A stretch of 64,000 bases of DNA from Motiliproteus sp036960175 (GCA_036960175.1 JBALWH010000007.1:58636-122635); one strand, 5' to 3'; positions 45,052 to 54,627 are shown, counted from the stretch's first letter. Numbers and translations are program-made. The notes: generated by a model from the letters alone, not told the origin.

Positions 45052-46074
45052 ATGGCCAACCAATTATCGCAGTTACTGAAGCAGTGGCATCCGCAACGGG
45101 ATGAGGCCGAATGGGTGCTGGGAACAGTGTATCGCACCGAAGGGCCCAGCTATCGTAAGGCCGGGGCGATGATGCTGTTTAACAGCCTCGGTCAGCAGTT
45201 CGGTATGCTCAGTGGCGGCTGTCTGGAATCTGATATCCAGCAGCATGCCCGGCGCGTGATGCAAAACCGACAGGCGCTAACGCTGTGCTATGACGGCAGT
45301 GACGAGGACGATCTGTCTTTTCAGCTAGGTATTGGCTGTGGCGGAACCGTTTATATTCTGTTGCAGCCGATCCGGGGGGAAGACGATTATCTGCAACTAG
45401 AGCAGTTGTATCTGGCACTGAAAGAGCGCCAATCAGGATATTTTTATCAGCGTATTCCCAGCCAGGACGGTGAGGTTGAAGGGCGCTTTGTGATTGCCGC
45501 AACTCAATCCAGTCGGCCGCTATTACGGCAGGCAAAACTGCTGAGTGAGGCCGAGCAACAGTGGTTGCTCACACCGGTGTTGCCGGACCCTCATCTGCTA
45601 GTGGTGGGAGGCGGCCTGGATGCCCGGCCTCTGGTCAGTATGGCTCATCAGTTAGGCTGGCAACTGAGTCTGTGGGATCCGCGACCGGCGAATGCCCGGC
45701 GGGAGTTTTTTATGGAGGCGGATCATATCCTCGATGTGGGCGTAGAAGAGTTACACCGCTACGCCATCGATCACAGTGTCGACGCCGCTGTATTGATGGC
45801 TCATAACGTCGCTATGGATGCGCAAGCGTTAAAAGTTTTGCAAGGGGTGCCGCTGCAGTATCTGGCCATGTTAGGGCCGCCCAGCCGCCAGCAGCGCGTA
45901 CTGCAACAGGCAGGCCTGACGCAGCAACAATTGACGCAGTCGGTGGCTGGCCCTGCCGGGCTGGATCTGGGTGCTGAGCTGCCGGAGAGTATTGCCTTAT
46001 CGATTTTATCGGAGTGTCATGCAGCGTTGCAGCAGCGCAGTGGTGCTTCTTTGAGTGGGGTGTTAAAGGTATGA
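45052..46074 (+). CDS. XdhC/CoxI-family molybdenum cofactor maturation protein
   Basis: A 340-residue protein. The N-terminal XdhC_CoxI part has VYRTEGPSYRKAGAMMLF and GMLSGGCLESDI; the C-terminal Rossmann domain has LLVVGGGLDARPLV and the AMLGPPSR segment. XdhC binds molybdenum cofactor and promotes its sulfuration before insertion into xanthine-oxidase-family enzymes. It begins 8 bases after the molybdopterin subunit and overlaps the next gene by 4 bases. Confidence 0.92.
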   Translation: MANQLSQLLKQWHPQRDEAEWVLGTVYRTEGPSYRKAGAMMLFNSLGQQFGMLSGGCLESDIQQHARRVMQNRQALTLCYDGSDEDDLSFQLGIGCGGTVYILLQPIRGEDDYLQLEQLYLALKERQSGYFYQRIPSQDGEVEGRFVIAATQSSRPLLRQAKLLSEAEQQWLLTPVLPDPHLLVVGGGLDARPLVSMAHQLGWQLSLWDPRPANARREFFMEADHILDVGVEELHRYAIDHSVDAAVLMAHNVAMDAQALKVLQGVPLQYLAMLGPPSRQQRVLQQAGLTQQQLTQSVAGPAGLDLGAELPESIALSILSECHAALQQRSGASLSGVLKV

Positions 46075-46667
46075 GTCGACTGGCGGTGATGATTATGGCG
46101 GCGGGCCAGAGTACGCGCTTTGGCGGTTGTAAACAGCTTGCGGATGTCGCCGGTAAGCCGATGTTGCAGCGAAGTATCTATACCGCCAATCAACTCTGTC
46201 CGGGCAATGTTTTTGTGGTTAGCGGCGGCTGGCATCAGGCCCTGACCGAGGCTTTTGAAAAGGGCGATCTGGCCGATGCGCAGTTGTTGTACAGCGATGA
46301 TTGGCAGCATGGTTTGGGTAACTCAATTGCTCGAGGTGTCGCGGCACTGGCCGCAGACTATGAGGGCATTCTGATTATGCTGGCAGACCAGGTGGCGGTT
46401 AGTGCATCCGAGCTGCAGCCCTTTGTTTTTGCCTATGACCCTAATCACATTATCTGCAGTTTATACCAGGGGAGGCGAGGGGTTCCTGCCCTTTTCCCCA
46501 GTCAGTGTTTTACTCAATTGCAGCAATTGAGTGGTGATAGCGGCGCTAAAAAACTGCTCTATAGTGGTGCTTTCGATATTGTCGAAGTGCCTCTGCCGTC
46601 GGCGGCCATCGATATCGATCAGCCTGAAGAACTACGACAATTTACCGCAACGGCCGTGGGCGTTTAA
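46071..46667 (+). CDS. MocA-like molybdopterin cytidylyltransferase
   Basis: A 198-residue NTP-transferase from the ATG at 46071, which overlaps the XdhC stop (ATGA). The N-terminus VMIMAAGQSTRFGGCKQL is the nucleotidyltransferase motif; ADQVAVSASEL carries the conserved metal-binding Asp; GDSGAKKLL follows near the C-terminus. MocA makes the cytosine-dinucleotide form of the cofactor used by this enzyme family. It is the last gene of the operon. Confidence 0.9.
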   Translation: MSRLAVMIMAAGQSTRFGGCKQLADVAGKPMLQRSIYTANQLCPGNVFVVSGGWHQALTEAFEKGDLADAQLLYSDDWQHGLGNSIARGVAALAADYEGILIMLADQVAVSASELQPFVFAYDPNHIICSLYQGRRGVPALFPSQCFTQLQQLSGDSGAKKLLYSGAFDIVEVPLPSAAIDIDQPEELRQFTATAVGV

Positions 46668-46708
46668 TTGCTACAATTCGCGGCCTGATGATTATTGAGG
46701 GTGGTGGG

Positions 46709-47509
46709 TTAGCTGGCGTCGGAGGAACTCTCGCCTATTAGTTCGCCTAGTTCTATCGCAGCCAGGCGCAGTAAAGGTTCGTAATTCATTAGTTCTTGAA
46801 GACTTTTCCTGATCACCGGAGCATGGGTGAACAGGCAGGCAAACAGGCGGCCATCTTTGTCTTTGATGGGGACCGCGCAAGCCACCATGCCGTCGACAAA
46901 TTCTTCATTATCGACGCCGAGATTATTTTTCCGAATTTGTAGCAGCGATGATTCTAAAGATTCTGGATCGGTCAGTGTATTGCGGGCGCTTTTGGTTAGC
47001 GGAAGATTCTGAATAATACGATGCCGGCGCTCGTCGGGGAGAGAGCTTAGGTAGAGTTTTCCACTGGCCGTGCACCAAACTGGGGTATGACTACCCACCG
47101 GAAGGTGTACCTGAAGTGGCCAGTTGGTTTGGACGCGATCGTAATAAATCATCTCGGTACCATCAGGGATGGAGATACCGCAAGTTTCACCAATCTTGTC
47201 GGCCAAGCTTTTTAGAATGGCTTGACGAAGGGCTTTAAAACGGCTGCTGTAAAGAACGCCCAGAGCGATGCTATGCAAGCGATCGGCAGGGACTAGCAGT
47301 CCGCGCATATTAGTCTGCAGGTAATTGTCTGCCTCTAGTTGCTGTAACAGCCGATGGATACTTGGTTTGGGGATGTCCAGTTGCAGTGCTAAATCACCGG
47401 GGCTCAGAGGGCGCTCAGCCTTAGATACGGCCTCAATAATTTCAAGAACTCGGGCAATAGAAGAACCTTTCTCTCTGCGCGGGGTGGCCATTTTATTTCC
47501 TGTTATCAA
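46709..47509 (-). CDS. IclR-family transcriptional regulator
   Basis: A 266-residue regulator. The winged helix (about 15-75) contains PLSPGDLALQLDIPKPSIHRLLQQLEADNYL; the C-terminal effector domain follows with the GTEMIYYDRV and GVDNEEFVDGMVACAVPI segments. It is encoded downstream of the semialdehyde and iron alcohol dehydrogenase genes on the same strand, and probably controls them. A palindrome upstream of the first dehydrogenase is a candidate operator. Confidence 0.92.
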   Translation of the reverse strand: MITGNKMATPRREKGSSIARVLEIIEAVSKAERPLSPGDLALQLDIPKPSIHRLLQQLEADNYLQTNMRGLLVPADRLHSIALGVLYSSRFKALRQAILKSLADKIGETCGISIPDGTEMIYYDRVQTNWPLQVHLPVGSHTPVWCTASGKLYLSSLPDERRHRIIQNLPLTKSARNTLTDPESLESSLLQIRKNNLGVDNEEFVDGMVACAVPIKDKDGRLFACLFTHAPVIRKSLQELMNYEPLLRLAAIELGELIGESSSDAS

Positions 47510-47629
47510 AACCGAAAGCCATTATAGGTTGCCCATGCAGCTGAAAAAAGGCCACGCTGATACAAATGTAAAAGCGTGGTTAATAGGGCCTGAACGGTCT
47601 TCGATAACGGAGCCGTTGTAGCAATAACC

Positions 47630-49126
47630 TTATTTCATGGTCGGCATGGAGAAAGTGACACCTTCGCGCACGCCCGCTGATGGCCAGCGTTGGGTGATAG
47701 TTTTACGTTTGGTATAGAAACGTACAGCATCAGGACCATAGGCATGTAGATCACCGAACAGTGAGCGTTTCCAGCCACCAAAGCTGTGATAGGCCACGGG
47801 TACCGGCAGCGGTACGTTAATGCCGACCATGCCCACTTGGATATTGTCGGAGAAATAACGGGCGGCTTCGCCATCACGGGTAAAGATACAGGTACCGTTG
47901 CCATATTCGTGATCATCAATCAGATTCATGGCGTCCTGCATGCTGTTAACACGAACAACCTGCAGTACGGGGCCGAAGATTTCTTCTTTGTAGCTGACCA
48001 TTTCTGGCGTCACTTTATCGATCAGGGTGCCACCGACAAAGAAGCCGTTGGCATAACCGCTGACTTCAGGATTACGGCCATCAACCACCACTTCAGCACC
48101 TTGTTGTTCGGCACTATTGATATAACCCAGGACCTTTTCTTGGTGTGCTTTGGTGATCACGGGCCCGAAATCATTTGCGCTGTCACAGAAGGCACCGACT
48201 TTCAGGTTCTTCATGGCTTCAGACATTTTTGCGACTAGCGCATCTGCCGCATCGTCGCCGACGGCAACTGCAACAGACAGCGCCATACAGCGCTCGCCGG
48301 ATGAACCAAAAGCGGCTCCCAGTAGCTGATTTACGGCATTGTCCATATCGGCATCAGGCATCACGATAGCGTGGTTTTTGGCGCCGCCTAAGGCTTGGCA
48401 ACGCTTACCGTTTGCATTGGCGGTAGTGTAGATGTATTCGGCAATCGGAGTAGAGCCTACAAAACTCACCGCCTTGACTCGTTCATCAGTCAGCAGCGTA
48501 TCAACGGCTTCCTTGTCGCCATTGATGACGGTCATGACGCCGTTAGGTAGTCCTGCCTCTTGCAGTAATTGGGCGATAAACAGGGTTGAGCTGGGGTCAC
48601 GCTCGGAGGGCTTTAATACGAAACAGTTTCCGCAGACGATAGCCATTGGGTACATCCACAGCGGTACCATCGCCGGGAAGTTGAATGGTGTGATGCCCGC
48701 TACAACGCCCAGAGGTTGAAACTCGCTCCAGGAATCAATATTAGGGCCAACGTTTTTGCTGTGTTCACCCTTGAGTAATTCGGGGGCGCCACAGGCGTAC
48801 TCAACATTTTCGATACCGCGCTGCAATTCGCCCGCGGCATCATGGGATATTTTTCCGTGTTCTTCACCGATCATTGCGCAGATTTTATCAGAGTGTTGTT
48901 CAAGCAACTCTTTGAATTTGAACATCACTCGTGCCCGTTTGATGGCTGGAGTGTTGCGCCACTCTGGGTAAGCGGCTTGGGCCGCAGCGATGGCCTGTTC
49001 TACCGTCGTCTTTGACGCTAGGTCTACCTGCTTGCTTACTTCGCCAGTAGACGGATTAAAGACGTCCTGGCTGCGGGTGCCTTCGATGATGATTTCGCCG
49101 TTGATCAGATGTCCTACGGTGCTCAT
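47630..49126 (-). CDS. mmsA: CoA-acylating (methyl)malonate-semialdehyde dehydrogenase
   Basis: A 498-residue aldehyde dehydrogenase. The catalytic Cys is in GSSGERCMALS, and the N-terminus HLINGEIIIEG and FNFPAMVPLWMYP match MmsA. It converts malonate or methylmalonate semialdehyde with NAD and CoA to acetyl- or propionyl-CoA plus CO2. The iron alcohol dehydrogenase gene immediately upstream could supply the semialdehyde from 3-hydroxypropionate, as in DddB/DddC of DMSP-degrading marine bacteria. The classic valine partner mmsB is absent. Confidence 0.93.
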   Translation of the reverse strand: MSTVGHLINGEIIIEGTRSQDVFNPSTGEVSKQVDLASKTTVEQAIAAAQAAYPEWRNTPAIKRARVMFKFKELLEQHSDKICAMIGEEHGKISHDAAGELQRGIENVEYACGAPELLKGEHSKNVGPNIDSWSEFQPLGVVAGITPFNFPAMVPLWMYPMAIVCGNCFVLKPSERDPSSTLFIAQLLQEAGLPNGVMTVINGDKEAVDTLLTDERVKAVSFVGSTPIAEYIYTTANANGKRCQALGGAKNHAIVMPDADMDNAVNQLLGAAFGSSGERCMALSVAVAVGDDAADALVAKMSEAMKNLKVGAFCDSANDFGPVITKAHQEKVLGYINSAEQQGAEVVVDGRNPEVSGYANGFFVGGTLIDKVTPEMVSYKEEIFGPVLQVVRVNSMQDAMNLIDDHEYGNGTCIFTRDGEAARYFSDNIQVGMVGINVPLPVPVAYHSFGGWKRSLFGDLHAYGPDAVRFYTKRKTITQRWPSAGVREGVTFSMPTMK

Positions 49127-49188
49127 GAGGTTGTTCTCCTAAAAATGATTGCTTGGGTAGCTACCACTACCAGTGTTTCTTCGTCGGG

Positions 49189-50346
49189 TTACCACAGTTT
49201 TTTGTAGAGCTCGATAACCTCTTCAGCGCTGGGAACGCGAGGATTGTTATTCGGTGATCCAGAGGCCAGAGCCTGTGTGGCCATGGTGGGTAGTAGCTCG
49301 AAGAACTGTTGTTTATCAATGCCAAATTGTGCGGGAGAAGGCACCTGTAGCTCATCGTTCAGGGTGATTAGTTCGGCCAATAATTTTTGATTGGCCGTTT
49401 CATCACTGTCTTGTTCGCTGGCGACAGCCATGGCCCTTGCGCAATCTGCGTAACGTTCGGGAGCGGCAGGAATGGAGAATTCTGTCACCGTCGGTAATAG
49501 CATGGCGTTAGAGAGTCCGTGAGGAACATGAAAGGCGGCACCGATAGGGCGGCTCATGCCATGCACCAGGGCAACGGAAGCATTGGAAAAGGCGATCCCT
49601 GCCAGGGTTGAGCCTAGCATCATCGCTTCTCTGGCCTCTTTGTCGTTGCCATTGTGATAGGCGCGACGCAGATTAGGTGCAAGCAGTTTCATGGCTTCTA
49701 ATGCTTGTGAATCACTGTAGGGGTTGGCCTTCTGGCTGACGTACGCTTCCATCGCATGGGTTAGCGCATCAATCCCGGTGTCGGCAGTAATGCGACCCGG
49801 TAAGCTCAGGGTCAGGCTGAAGTCGATTAAGGCGGCTATTGGCATAAAACCGATACCCACGCAAAGCATCTTCTCGTCACTGATTTCATCGGTAATGATG
49901 GTGAAACGAGTTGCTTCAGAGCCCGTTCCTGCCGTGGTCGGGATTGCTATTACCGGCAATCCGGCTTCGTTAACAATGCGCGGGAATTTGTAATCACGCA
50001 TTACGCCGCCGTGCTTGGCGAGAATTGAAATGGCTTTGGCGCTGTCGATAGGGCTGCCGCCACCGATGGCGATAATGCAGTCGTAATCGCCATCGCGGGC
50101 CTTATCTACACCAGATTGAATAGAAGCAACAGTAGGTTCAGGAACAGTGTCGTCGAAGACATCACTACTGACCATATGACGTGACAGAGAGTCCTGAATA
50201 CGGCTGACATAACCCAGCTGGACCATCGTTTTGTCGGTAATAATCAGCGGTTGTTGGCAGCCGAGGCTGGATAGTATTTCGGCGATATTATCGCAGGCAC
50301 CCTCACCAATTTGCATAATGCGGGGGAGAATTACTTGGGTCGACAT
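49189..50346 (-). CDS. Iron-containing alcohol dehydrogenase
   Basis: A 385-residue enzyme from the ATG at 50346, with AGGAG 6 bases upstream. NAD-binding GGGSPIDSAK is near residue 95; metal ligands are in GIDALTHAMEAYVS and in VHGMSRPIGAAFHVPHG. It oxidises a primary alcohol, probably a hydroxy acid such as 3-hydroxypropionate judging by the adjacent semialdehyde dehydrogenase gene. The two genes are 62 bases apart on the same strand, with the IclR gene after them. Confidence 0.92.
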   Translation of the reverse strand: MSTQVILPRIMQIGEGACDNIAEILSSLGCQQPLIITDKTMVQLGYVSRIQDSLSRHMVSSDVFDDTVPEPTVASIQSGVDKARDGDYDCIIAIGGGSPIDSAKAISILAKHGGVMRDYKFPRIVNEAGLPVIAIPTTAGTGSEATRFTIITDEISDEKMLCVGIGFMPIAALIDFSLTLSLPGRITADTGIDALTHAMEAYVSQKANPYSDSQALEAMKLLAPNLRRAYHNGNDKEAREAMMLGSTLAGIAFSNASVALVHGMSRPIGAAFHVPHGLSNAMLLPTVTEFSIPAAPERYADCARAMAVASEQDSDETANQKLLAELITLNDELQVPSPAQFGIDKQQFFELLPTMATQALASGSPNNNPRVPSAEEVIELYKKLW

Positions 50347-50449
50347 ATTAGCTCCTAGATTTCCGGTCATCAGAGATAGCAATGAATTAAGGTTAAAAAT
50401 TCTCTTGGCAGTCATTGATCACTCTTAATCATAGTCGTTAAGGCCTGTA

Positions 50450-50513
50450 GTGATACGATTTATATCATTATAAGAATTGTTAGGCAAGATCAAGGTGGTC
50501 ATTAAAGTGATAC
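50450..50513. promoter_or_regulatory. Candidate operator upstream of the dehydrogenase operon
   Basis: TGATA (50451-50455) and TATCA (50463-50467) form an inverted repeat around CGATTTA. The heptamer GTGATAC occurs at 50450-50456 and again at 50507-50513. This is about 100 bases upstream of the iron alcohol dehydrogenase start. The IclR regulator encoded in the same group is the natural candidate binder; this is inference. Confidence 0.4.
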
Positions 50514-50685
50514 AAAGTAGACTATTATTGGTTTTTTTGGGGTGCTTGGCGTTGTTGATATCAGGTTTCTCACGTTATCGAGGCCTATTAGATTGTAGTT
50601 GCACTAGACTCCCTGATTAGACAGGGTAACGATAAAACCTGGTTGGATTTCTAAGGGTGGGTAAAAATAAAAAAATGTATAGATC

Positions 50686-53600
50686 ATGGTCCGAAACAAG
50701 AGGCTGATAATACCTCTGGTGCTGTTGGTAATCGCGATGATGATCGTCGCTATTATTATCACTGAAGCATCCGAGGAGTTAGATAGGCAGACAGAGGAGG
50801 TCTATGGCTCCTTTGTTGAATCTTCTTTGCAGCAGCAAGCCAAATCTCTGGGTCAGCAGGCCCTTGATTACGCATGGTGGGACCAATCCATTGAGCACCT
50901 GCTGAAAAAGCCGGATGCGGATTGGGCCGACAACAATATAGGTTCCTACTTACAAGACAAATTTAATATATCTGTCAGTTTGGTGGTGCTGCCTGATAAT
51001 CAATTCGCGTTTGGCTTTATCGATAGTGAACAGGTGACCGATCTTAGCCGTTTTAATGGAAATGTTTCGTTACAGTGGTTGATTGATTCTGCCCGACGCA
51101 TGTCACTGGATAAGCCGCAGCCAGTGTCGGGATTGGCCATGATTGATGGTCAGCTCCACATCATAGGTGCTTTTCCTTTTACCCCAGAACGTAGCGCTGG
51201 TGAGCGGCGCAGTGATATCTATCTATCGGTATTGGTGCTGATGCAGCGCTTGAACGATGAGTTTATCCAGCAACATGCTAAGGATTTTGGATTGCAGCTA
51301 GGAGTGATGGATTATTCCTTTAAATCCAATGGTTTGATTCTAAAGTCTGTTCTTAATAAACCGCTGGCGGTGCTACCCTTTCGGGCCCCGCGACCGGGTG
51401 AGGCGTTACTGGAAAGAATGATTGGGCCGATGCTGGGGCTGACGCTGATCTTTTTGCTGCTGTTTTTCTTGTCGACGACGATTATTGCCAAAGTATCGAA
51501 GCTGAATGCCACCATCGAATCGGAAAAAGAGGCGCTGACAAACGCGCGCGCTAAACTCCAGCAAGCTTATGACCAGATGGAGGGGAGGGTTGAACAACGC
51601 ACCCTTGCCTTGAAAGAAGAAATAGAACAACGAAAGCAGGCAGAACAGGAGCTGATTAAAACCGAATATATATTTCAGACACTCACCAATGAAGCGCCAT
51701 CGGGTATTCTGGTACACCGACATGGTCAGCCGTTGTATGCCAATCCAGCCCTGTTAGCATTGTTTAATATGGACTCATTTGCGCAAATTGAAGCGCTGGA
51801 TAGTACTCTGGACCTTTGGTCGGAAAAAGATCAGAAGCGGGTGAAAAACTATCATGAGGCCCGCTTGCGTGGCGAAAATGCTGCCAAGGAATATACCCTG
51901 GCCAGTCATCCGGATTTTGGCCCTCAACGACAACTGTTCAATCGCTCGTTTCGGATTGAATGGGAAGGGGGAAGTGCCGTCTGTACGATGTTGGAGGATA
52001 TTACCGATAGGCTGAAGGTCCAGCGCGAGCTACAAGAGACGAGAAACCTGTTGGAGCAACGTGTCCTTGAACGGACCCACGAGTTAGGAAATTCCAATCT
52101 TGCCTTGAGTGATGAAGTTCGGCAACACGAACAGGCACAGCAGCAACTGCGTTTAAGTCATGAGGTTCTCAACAGTACCAGCGAGGCGGTAGTCATTACT
52201 GATAAGAACGGCTCCGTCGAATACGTTAATGAAGCCTATTGTCAGTTAACGGGTTATAGCCGTGAACAGATGCTGGGTAGTAATCCCAGAATCCATAAAT
52301 CCGGTCGCCATGATAAAAAGTTCTATGAGGATATGTGGTCAGCGTTGATTCAAGATGATCATTGGCGTGGTGAAGTTTGGGATCGCAGAAAAAACGGGCA
52401 AATTTATCCCAAATGGTTGTCTATCAGCGCGGTCAAAGATGATAACGCCAGCACCAGCCATTTCGTCGGGGTCTTCTCTGACATCACCGACCGTAAGGAT
52501 CAGCAAGAGCGACTAGAACGTTTGGCCCATTATGACCCGCTGACCGGACTTCCTAACCGGCTGCTGTTTAAAGAGCGGGTGAAGCGAAAAATGGTCGGGG
52601 CTGAGCGTGATGCGGCTAAAAGAACGGCGCTGTTATTTATCGACCTAGACCACTTTAAGCACGTTAATGACTCTCTGGGTCATGCTGCGGGAGACCACCT
52701 GCTGGTGGAGGTGGCTAACCGTATCAACCACTGTTTGCGTAGCAGCGACGCGGTCGGTCGTTGCGCCGGTGGTGAAGGCGATCATGTCGTTGCTCGTATG
52801 GGTGGTGACGAGTTTACCGTTGCCCTGGATTGTATCGAAAGCACTGAAAGTGTAGCGGTGGTTATAGAGCGGTTACGCAATGCTCTTGAAGCGCCAGTGG
52901 TGATAGATGATCAGGATGTGTTTGTCTCTGCCAGTATAGGTGTTTCTATTTATCCAGATGATGGCAGCAGTTACGAGCAGTTGGTGAAAAATGCCGATAA
53001 GGCCATGTATCGTTCGAAAAAGGGCGGGCGCAATCAGTTTAATTTTTTCTCGGCTGAGATGGACAGCATCGCCAACCGTCGTATAGAGCTTGAGTCTGGA
53101 TTACGAAAGGCCCTGAGTGAAGAAAACTTTATCCTGCACTATCAGCCTCAGATTGATGTCGGCAGTGGCCTGGTAACCAGCGTAGAAACCCTGATTCGCT
53201 GGCAGCATCCCGATAAAGGATTGATACCGCCGGGAGATTTTATTCAGGTGGCTGAAGACACTGGGCTGATCGTGGCGATCGGCGAGTGGGTTTTCCTCAA
53301 TTCCTGCAAGCAGGTCATGCACTGGAATCGGACCATTTCACCGGACATTAAATTGGCAGTAAACCTGTCTGCCCGGCAGTTTAAGGATCCGGAGTTGCTG
53401 CAGAAAATCATGTCTGCACTAAAAGAGTCCGGTTTACCCCCTCAACGGATTGAGCTGGAAGTAACAGAGAGCGTGATGATTGATGATATCGATGAGGCCG
53501 TATCAACCCTGAATAAAATTCGTGAGACCGGGATTTCCGTGGCCATCGATGATTTTGGTACGGGCTTTTCTTCTCTGAGTTACCTGAGAAAACTACCGGT

Positions 53601-53859
53601 AGACACCCTCAAGGTGGATCGTGGTTTTACTGCAAAAATAAATCAGGATGACAAAGTTGCGGCTATCGTCGAAACCATCATTCATCTGGGTAAGCGTTTG
53701 AATTTGAATATTGTTGCCGAAGGGGTGGAAACTCTGGAGCAAAGTGATTTGCTACAAGTGTTCGGCTGTGACAATCAACAAGGCTTCCTGTTTAGTCGGC
53801 CACTGAGCGTGGCCGATGCCGAAAAGTATTTGAGCAGGAAATATTTGGGGGACTGTTAG
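50686..53859 (+). CDS. Membrane CHASE4-PAS-GGDEF-EAL protein (c-di-GMP enzyme)
   Basis: A 1057-residue protein. TM1 is near residues 8-26; a periplasmic CHASE4-like domain (about 30-240) includes DYAWWDQS; TM2 is near 246-270; a coiled coil and PAS domains follow (second near 490-600). The diguanylate cyclase domain has MGGDEF (GG near 706-707), and the EAL domain (about 800-1045) has ETL at 834-836 in place of EAL and DDFGTGFSSL near 955. ETL variants are common in working enzymes. It likely makes, breaks or senses c-di-GMP in response to a periplasmic cue. No clear Shine-Dalgarno precedes the ATG. Confidence 0.9.
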   Translation: MVRNKRLIIPLVLLVIAMMIVAIIITEASEELDRQTEEVYGSFVESSLQQQAKSLGQQALDYAWWDQSIEHLLKKPDADWADNNIGSYLQDKFNISVSLVVLPDNQFAFGFIDSEQVTDLSRFNGNVSLQWLIDSARRMSLDKPQPVSGLAMIDGQLHIIGAFPFTPERSAGERRSDIYLSVLVLMQRLNDEFIQQHAKDFGLQLGVMDYSFKSNGLILKSVLNKPLAVLPFRAPRPGEALLERMIGPMLGLTLIFLLLFFLSTTIIAKVSKLNATIESEKEALTNARAKLQQAYDQMEGRVEQRTLALKEEIEQRKQAEQELIKTEYIFQTLTNEAPSGILVHRHGQPLYANPALLALFNMDSFAQIEALDSTLDLWSEKDQKRVKNYHEARLRGENAAKEYTLASHPDFGPQRQLFNRSFRIEWEGGSAVCTMLEDITDRLKVQRELQETRNLLEQRVLERTHELGNSNLALSDEVRQHEQAQQQLRLSHEVLNSTSEAVVITDKNGSVEYVNEAYCQLTGYSREQMLGSNPRIHKSGRHDKKFYEDMWSALIQDDHWRGEVWDRRKNGQIYPKWLSISAVKDDNASTSHFVGVFSDITDRKDQQERLERLAHYDPLTGLPNRLLFKERVKRKMVGAERDAAKRTALLFIDLDHFKHVNDSLGHAAGDHLLVEVANRINHCLRSSDAVGRCAGGEGDHVVARMGGDEFTVALDCIESTESVAVVIERLRNALEAPVVIDDQDVFVSASIGVSIYPDDGSSYEQLVKNADKAMYRSKKGGRNQFNFFSAEMDSIANRRIELESGLRKALSEENFILHYQPQIDVGSGLVTSVETLIRWQHPDKGLIPPGDFIQVAEDTGLIVAIGEWVFLNSCKQVMHWNRTISPDIKLAVNLSARQFKDPELLQKIMSALKESGLPPQRIELEVTESVMIDDIDEAVSTLNKIRETGISVAIDDFGTGFSSLSYLRKLPVDTLKVDRGFTAKINQDDKVAAIVETIIHLGKRLNLNIVAEGVETLEQSDLLQVFGCDNQQGFLFSRPLSVADAEKYLSRKYLGDC

Positions 53860-53940
53860 ATCAGATCTGTGGGGCTTTCATTTGTACATCAGGTTTTGTG
53901 TGGCTAGGCGCACCTGTTCAGACATAAATGTAACAAAAGG

Positions 53941-53990
53941 GCCTCATCGGCTATCTAATAACAAAGGTAAGGTAAACACGTCGATGAGGT
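53941..53990 (+). promoter_or_regulatory. Long stem covering a ribosome site
   Basis: CCTCATCG (53942-53949) and CGATGAGG (53982-53989) are a perfect 8-bp inverted repeat with a 32-base loop; a G-T pair can extend it by one. The right arm contains the GAGG Shine-Dalgarno of the small ORF at 53997. Folding would hide the ribosome site. Confidence 0.4.
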
Positions 53991-53996
53991 TCGGTT

Positions 53997-54281
53997 ATGT
54001 GCAGTACACCCAAGGGTTCCAGTGGTCAGGCGCGAGCGAAAATTTCAGTAGGCAGTGTTTCTTCATCCCTATCCTCGGAACAGTATACCGACATGGTGCA
54101 GCGATCTAATCTGGCCTATGAACGACGTCAGCGTAAGTTAGCGGCTAAAAAGCAAGCCGACGTTGAGGCTGGTGCGGACGCAGCGACAGAGCATTTTCAG
54201 TCAGCAGCAGTTGGAACAGCCGGGTTTGATTTAGCGGTCTTGCTGAAAAAACTGCTTCATCTATTGCGGCCTGCACATTAA
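53997..54281 (+). CDS. Small hypothetical protein
   Basis: A 94-residue protein starting at ATG with GAGG about 8 bases upstream. The N-terminal 30 residues are Ser-rich; a charged helix follows (NLAYERRQRKLAAKK), and the C-terminus is helical. No family is recognised. The leader can fold into a stem that covers the ribosome site. It stands alone after the GGDEF/EAL gene. Confidence 0.45.
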   Translation: MCSTPKGSSGQARAKISVGSVSSSLSSEQYTDMVQRSNLAYERRQRKLAAKKQADVEAGADAATEHFQSAAVGTAGFDLAVLLKKLLHLLRPAH

Positions 54282-54309
54282 ATTCTAAGGTTACCCAGCG
54301 GTTATTTTC

Positions 54310-54597
54310 CTAGTGCTTGGAACCTTTGGTCATTAACCAGGCCAATAGCCAAAAGACCAGTAGCGTGAAAACCACCGCCAGTATCCATCCTGCCAGAGTC
54401 GGGCTGCACCATCCCCAACCGCATAGACCGTTATGTTCCAGTAAACCTGGGATGCCAAAACGGTGAAAAATATAAATAGAAAGCATCGGTAGCAGGGCCA
54501 GCCAAGCGACGGGGCTGTTGCCATATTCTGGCCAGAACAGATAGGGTAGAAACAGCAGGCCGTAGAGGCCGGATATCAGCAAGAAGCGCTTTGCCAT
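54310..54597 (-). CDS. Small membrane protein
   Basis: A 95-residue protein with hydrophobic helices at about residues 4-20, 28-45 and 66-90, and two Cys-Gly pairs (LCGWGWCSP) in the loop between the last two. No family is recognised. It follows another membrane protein gene on the same strand after 30 bases, so the two may be an operon. Confidence 0.6.
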   Translation of the reverse strand: MAKRFLLISGLYGLLFLPYLFWPEYGNSPVAWLALLPMLSIYIFHRFGIPGLLEHNGLCGWGWCSPTLAGWILAVVFTLLVFWLLAWLMTKGSKH

Positions 54598-54627
54598 AGA
54601 CCGTTGCTCGACCCTACAGATATTGGT

